A DNA stretch of 7,250 nt from positions 1 through 7,250 of the forward strand of contig CAQBGY010000153.1 in the NCBI GenBank assembly GCA_948759685.1, in the 5' to 3' direction. A model generated the notes under the pieces. That model did not search any database, was not told where the DNA came from, and saw nothing but the letters and a program-made list of their open reading frames with translations. Of the stretch, positions 5,926 through 7,250 are shown piece by piece; within the stretch, counting starts at the first letter, position 1, and each line of letters begins with the position of its first letter. The position numbers and the translations under genes were made by a program. This DNA comes from an uncultured Eubacterium sp. GTDB lineage: Bacteria > Bacillota_A > Clostridia > Lachnospirales > Lachnospiraceae.

Positions 5926-5972
5926 AACATCATCCCCCTTGTTTTTTCTTTACTTACTTTTGTTTCCTGCAT
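5922..5972 (-). CDS. 16-residue leader ORF overlapping the ssb start
   Basis: A small ORF encodes MQETKVSKEKTRGMML. It has an AAAGGAG ribosome binding site ten bases upstream, within the 17-base leader cassette. Its TGA overlaps the ssb ATG as ATGA, and the ssb Shine-Dalgarno lies inside it, so coupled translation is likely. The frame is open further upstream to about 6082 without an ATG (a stretch reading EGQVRQVHIGRKGAVIPLNF), so it could be the tail of a lost gene. No function is evident. Confidence 0.4.
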   Translation of the reverse strand: MQETKVSKEKTRGMML

Positions 5973-5977
5973 AATGT

Positions 5978-5994
5978 CTTTTCTCCTTTCAAAA
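5978..5994 (-). repeat. Shared leader/Shine-Dalgarno cassette, copy 2 (ssb leader ORF)
   Basis: This is an exact 17-base copy of the sequence before the DUF262 gene, placed before the 16-codon ORF. It is preceded on the minus strand by a small hairpin, GCGGT-GAT-ACCGC (5999-6011). Confidence 0.6.
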
Positions 5995-6103
5995 TTCAGC
6001 GGTATCACCGCCCCTTTTCTTCCAATGTGAACCTGTCTTACCTGTCCTTCATTGTCTCTATACGATAAGCAAGAAACAGAGAATTATAATCTTTTTATGT
6101 ATC

Positions 6104-6137
6104 AAAAAAGGGATAGCAGAATTATCCGCTATCCCTT
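6104..6137 (-). terminator. Intrinsic terminator of the rlmD-type gene
   Basis: On the minus strand AAGGGATAGC pairs with GCTATCCCTT (6128-6137 with 6108-6117 in window coordinates), followed by a run of six T (6104-6109). It starts 23 bases after the methyltransferase stop codon. It separates this gene from the ssb operon; between it and the ssb leader there is only a TATAAT (6083-6088) with no convincing -35. Confidence 0.8.
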
Positions 6138-6159
6138 AAATGCAAAATCATATTTAAAA

Positions 6160-7221
6160 TTATTCAATCATCCCGAAATATTTTAATGCTTCTTTAATCA
6201 TCCTCTCTTTCTCTTGTGGGCAGTTAGGAACTTTCCCATTTTCAGTTTTAGGCAAATTATAGTTCTCTCTTTCAATAATTCCAAGTTTCCGCTTAATCTG
6301 TGCTATATATAAATGGGATACTTTTGTCTGATAATGCTCCCATATATAGTTCTTTATCTCCTGATAGGTAGCTTTCCCGATATATTCCCTCCTGTCCGCT
6401 TCTGTGAGGTCCATTTCTATCTCTATTCTGGTGGTAGACCTTTTACGCGACAAAAGGACACATGTTTCTATATTGGCCGTCCCCGGAAACTGATCCACCG
6501 CCACAGCCCTCACTACTTCATACCCATTCTCCAAAAACACCTCCAAATCCCTCACCAGACTAGTAGGTTTACATGAGATATAAACCAACCTATCCACACC
6601 ATAACCGATGATTTTTTTCAACGCCTTCGGATGAACCCCATCCCTGGGAGGGTCCAGGATGATGAAGTCTGGTTTTTCTTCAATCTCATCTAACACCTTC
6701 AAGACATCCCCCGCGATAAACTGGCAATTATCCAGGCCATTCATGGCTGCATTTCTTTTTGCCGCTTCCACTGCCTCCTCCACGATTTCCACGCCAATGA
6801 CCTTTTTAGCCACATCCGCCATCATCTGGGCAATTGTTCCTGTACCGCTGTACAAATCATAAACCGTTTTATCCTTCTCCCCCTCTCGGGAAAGCTCCCC
6901 GATATATTCCCTCGTTGTCTGGTACAATACCTCCGCCCCATAAGTATTCGTCTGGAAAAATGAAAATTCTGAAACCTTGAATTTCAGCCCCAGCAGTTCC
7001 TCATAAAAGAAATCCCGGCCATATAATATCGTTGTCCTGTCATTTTTCACTACATCCGCATTGGAATCATTTTCCGTATGCAGGATTCCCACTATTTTTC
7101 CTTCCAACTCCAGATTTAACAGTGCATCCCTAAACCCTTCCAGTTCACTGGAGTGTTCTTCTTGCGTAGTGGTAACCAAAGCGATGAGTATTTCCCCCGT
7201 TTTTGCCCCTTTCCTGACCAA
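6160..7221 (-). CDS. rlmD: RlmD/RumA-type 23S rRNA uracil-C5 methyltransferase, 5'-truncated or frame-disrupted
   Basis: The family methylates uracil C5 in 23S rRNA (U1939 in E. coli) with S-adenosylmethionine. The 353-residue frame has FSFFQTNTYGAE (86-97), SAM motif DLYSGTGTI (122-130), DPPRDG (190-195) and SCKPTSLVRD (216-225) with nucleophile Cys217, then VDQFPGTANIET. Residues about 262-353 are an extension (KATYQEIKNYIWE, LYIAQIKRKLGI, CPQEKERMIKEALKYFGMI) that I associate with Lachnospiraceae RlmD. The first Met is a TTG with no ribosome binding site. The same frame is closed by TAA at 7228-7230, preceded by KEIPPI. The TRAM domain and Fe-S cysteines of intact family members (400 or more residues) are not in this frame. 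An indel, a real pseudogene, or a resident 3' end left by element integration would all fit. The family is certain; functionality is doubtful. Confidence 0.8.
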   Translation of the reverse strand: MVRKGAKTGEILIALVTTTQEEHSSELEGFRDALLNLELEGKIVGILHTENDSNADVVKNDRTTILYGRDFFYEELLGLKFKVSEFSFFQTNTYGAEVLYQTTREYIGELSREGEKDKTVYDLYSGTGTIAQMMADVAKKVIGVEIVEEAVEAAKRNAAMNGLDNCQFIAGDVLKVLDEIEEKPDFIILDPPRDGVHPKALKKIIGYGVDRLVYISCKPTSLVRDLEVFLENGYEVVRAVAVDQFPGTANIETCVLLSRKRSTTRIEIEMDLTEADRREYIGKATYQEIKNYIWEHYQTKVSHLYIAQIKRKLGIIERENYNLPKTENGKVPNCPQEKERMIKEALKYFGMIE

Positions 7222-7250
7222 AAGATATTATATGGGCGGGATTTCTTTTA

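Noticed and set aside
6083..6105. Promoter for the ssb operon at the TATAAT of 6083-6088
   Set aside because: The only TTGATA upstream is 11 bases away, too close for sigma-A, and the position 17 bases upstream is inside the rlmD terminator with no -35 match.
6313..6862. Plus-strand ORFs within the methyltransferase gene
   Set aside because: They are antisense to a gene with unmistakable SAM-methyltransferase motifs.

Overview
The window looks like part of a low-GC Firmicutes genome, most likely a gut Clostridia of the Lachnospiraceae type. The reasons are AGGAG-type ribosome binding sites, sigma-A promoters, A/T-rich intergenic DNA, and an RlmD-family methyltransferase with a C-terminal extension of the kind I associate with that group. 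The taxon is inferred from style and protein features; no search was run.

Layout from right to left. At the right edge (6160-7221, minus) lies most of a 23S rRNA uracil-C5 methyltransferase gene (rlmD/rumA family). It has an intact methyltransferase core, a C-terminal extension and its own terminator. Its reading frame is closed by an in-frame TAA 6 bases before the only usable start codon, so the gene is 5'-truncated or frame-disrupted. Next to its 3' end is a leftward, operon-like set typical of the accessory part of integrative and conjugative elements: a 16-codon leader ORF overlapping ssb, then ssb (single-stranded DNA-binding protein), a DUF262/ParB-fold protein, and a J-domain protein with a second C-terminal domain. 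No integrase, relaxase or type IV secretion gene is visible, so element membership is inferred from gene content and from position beside an rlmD/rumA-type gene, a known insertion hot spot.

The middle (1102-3393) is a more A/T-rich cargo block. It has a small Cro/CI-type helix-turn-helix regulator (plus strand) and, divergent from it, two related lipoprotein genes in tandem on the minus strand. The regulator-lipoprotein intergenic region carries a near-consensus sigma-A promoter for the lipoproteins, a TATAAT box for the regulator, and direct and inverted repeats between them that look like operator sites. This regulated lipoprotein pair is the best candidate here for an undescribed system; a cell-surface role is an inference.

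The left end (67-987, plus) holds an uncharacterised 306-aa protein whose 5' end has no visible ribosome binding site and may be truncated or frameshifted. A perfect 16-bp inverted repeat separates it from the convergent lipoprotein gene. No RNA gene, CRISPR array or complete insertion sequence was seen. No gene-free stretch exceeds about 235 bases.
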